Shown piece after piece: positions 13,940 to 14,590 of a stretch of DNA of 14,590 nucleotides. The DNA lies in NCBI GenBank assembly GCA_002367375.1, contig DFBR01000232.1, positions 4,870 to 19,459 of the forward strand, written 5' to 3'. Below the pieces are notes generated by a model that did not search any database, was not told the origin of the DNA, and was given only the letters and a program-made list of their open reading frames with translations. Source of the stretch: Erythrobacter sp. UBA3075. Lineage in GTDB: Bacteria > Pseudomonadota > Alphaproteobacteria > Sphingomonadales > Sphingomonadaceae. The first letter of the stretch is position 1. Each line of letters starts with the position of its first letter. The position numbers and the translations under genes are program-made.

Positions 13940-14590
13940 TTAACTCAGGAAAAGTGCGGCTTGGGCGAGCTGTTCCACAGCGTCATCGGCGCTCACCTGA
14001 TCGCCATAATCGCTCGCAGTCCAGTCCTTGGCCAATTGCGCGCGGTCGCGGGTTCCGTCGCATAGTGACAGGAAATGCCTTGGACCTTCCTGCATGGTGA
14101 CGACTTTCAAATCGAGCGAGAACAGGATCGGCATTCCCATTGCCACCTGCGCACGCACCAGCGGACTAGCTTCCGGGTAATCGCCCGGCTGCGTAGTGCC
14201 GGGATAAGGTAGCGCGTGCAGCGTCACGACAGAGTTGCGATACAATTCCAACAGCGCCTCGCATTGGTCTTGTGATCCCGCAAACTGCGCCAGCGGCAAG
14301 CGAGTAGGCCATGCCTTGCCCAGCGCATGCAAGAAGTCCGCAATAGGCGCGTCATCGATGGAGAACGGACCTTCGGCATGGTCGAATTCGGAATCGCTCG
14401 TCCGTTCAACCTTGGCGCTGGCGTAAAGTCCATCAAACGCCGAGAAATCCGCGATCCTTGCCGGATTGCGGCCTGGACGGACGAACAGGCTCTGGTGGAA
14501 AAAGGCCACCGCTTCGTAATCGCTCGCCTGCGCGGCGGCGACGACGGCGGCATCGTCCATCGCTTCGCCCGGCAGGCCGTCGGTAATCAT
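13940..14590 (-). CDS. Methyltransferase regulatory-domain protein, partial (C-terminal part)
   Basis: About 216 residues are visible, ending at the stop at 13940. The pattern fits the 'predicted methyltransferase regulatory domain' that follows a class I SAM-dependent methyltransferase in many proteobacteria. It has a FHQSLFVRPGRNPARI segment near residue 31, a short middle domain with LGKAWPTRLPLAQF (89-102), and the C-terminal LSLCDGTRDRAQLAKDW. In full-length relatives the segment before FHQSLF follows the catalytic domain, so the ATG at the window edge (14590) is probably an internal Met and the methyltransferase part lies outside. I cannot see a SAM-binding motif in this piece. The substrate of such enzymes is not known. 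It converges on tRNA-Thr, with a hairpin between. Confidence 0.75.
   Translation of the reverse strand: MITDGLPGEAMDDAAVVAAAQASDYEAVAFFHQSLFVRPGRNPARIADFSAFDGLYASAKVERTSDSEFDHAEGPFSIDDAPIADFLHALGKAWPTRLPLAQFAGSQDQCEALLELYRNSVVTLHALPYPGTTQPGDYPEASPLVRAQVAMGMPILFSLDLKVVTMQEGPRHFLSLCDGTRDRAQLAKDWTASDYGDQVSADDAVEQLAQAALFLS

Overview
The window looks like ordinary chromosome from an alphaproteobacterium of the order Sphingomonadales, most likely Erythrobacteraceae or a close relative. The evidence is the high GC content, a TonB-dependent receptor with hallmarks of the sphingomonad receptor expansion, a BipA/TypA gene, a PadR regulator, and a methyltransferase with the 'regulatory domain' tail. No phage, insertion sequence, CRISPR array or plasmid function is visible, and I do not see a large new multi-gene system. 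The unusual content is at smaller scale: an odd regulator, decayed DNA, RNA hairpins and operator-like dyads.

Layout, left to right. (1) 1-2053, plus strand: the 3' three-quarters or so of a YbbP-type FtsX-family ABC permease whose start lies outside the window. (2) 2062-2200, minus strand: a truncated, frameshifted remnant of a DUF805 membrane protein. (3) 2281-2760, minus: a small RDD-family membrane protein with its own intrinsic terminator. (4) 2912-5611, minus: a complete TonB-dependent outer-membrane receptor, also with a clear terminator. (5) 5612-5965: a 354-base divergent intergenic region holding at least two dyads and a leader hairpin. (6) 5966-7804, plus: typA/bipA, followed by a strong GC hairpin. 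(7) 8014-9183, plus: a GT4-type glycosyltransferase, overlapping tail-to-tail with (8) 9175-9633, minus: a four-helix membrane protein. (9) 9703-10602, minus: a PadR regulator with a long, low-complexity N-terminal extension, probably co-transcribed with gene 8. (10) A short divergent promoter region with a strong palindrome. (11) 10740-13677, plus: a tightly overlapping three-gene operon of rarA, a small lipoprotein and a DUF429-like predicted nuclease. (12) 13746-13821: tRNA-Thr(UGT) with an encoded CCA end, followed directly by a long hairpin. (13) 13940-14590, minus: the C-terminal part of a methyltransferase regulatory-domain protein that runs off the right edge.

How the genes may work together. 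The clearest unit is rarA-lipoprotein-DUF429, where both junctions are stop/start overlaps, so the three are probably co-translated. rarA acts at stalled replication forks and DUF429 has an RNase H-like acidic pattern, so a shared DNA-metabolism role is possible but unproven. The second unit is padR plus the four-helix membrane protein on the minus strand, with a palindrome at the padR promoter that fits autoregulation and a hairpin that would hide the ribosome binding site of the downstream gene. The remaining genes look like independent housekeeping or envelope genes.
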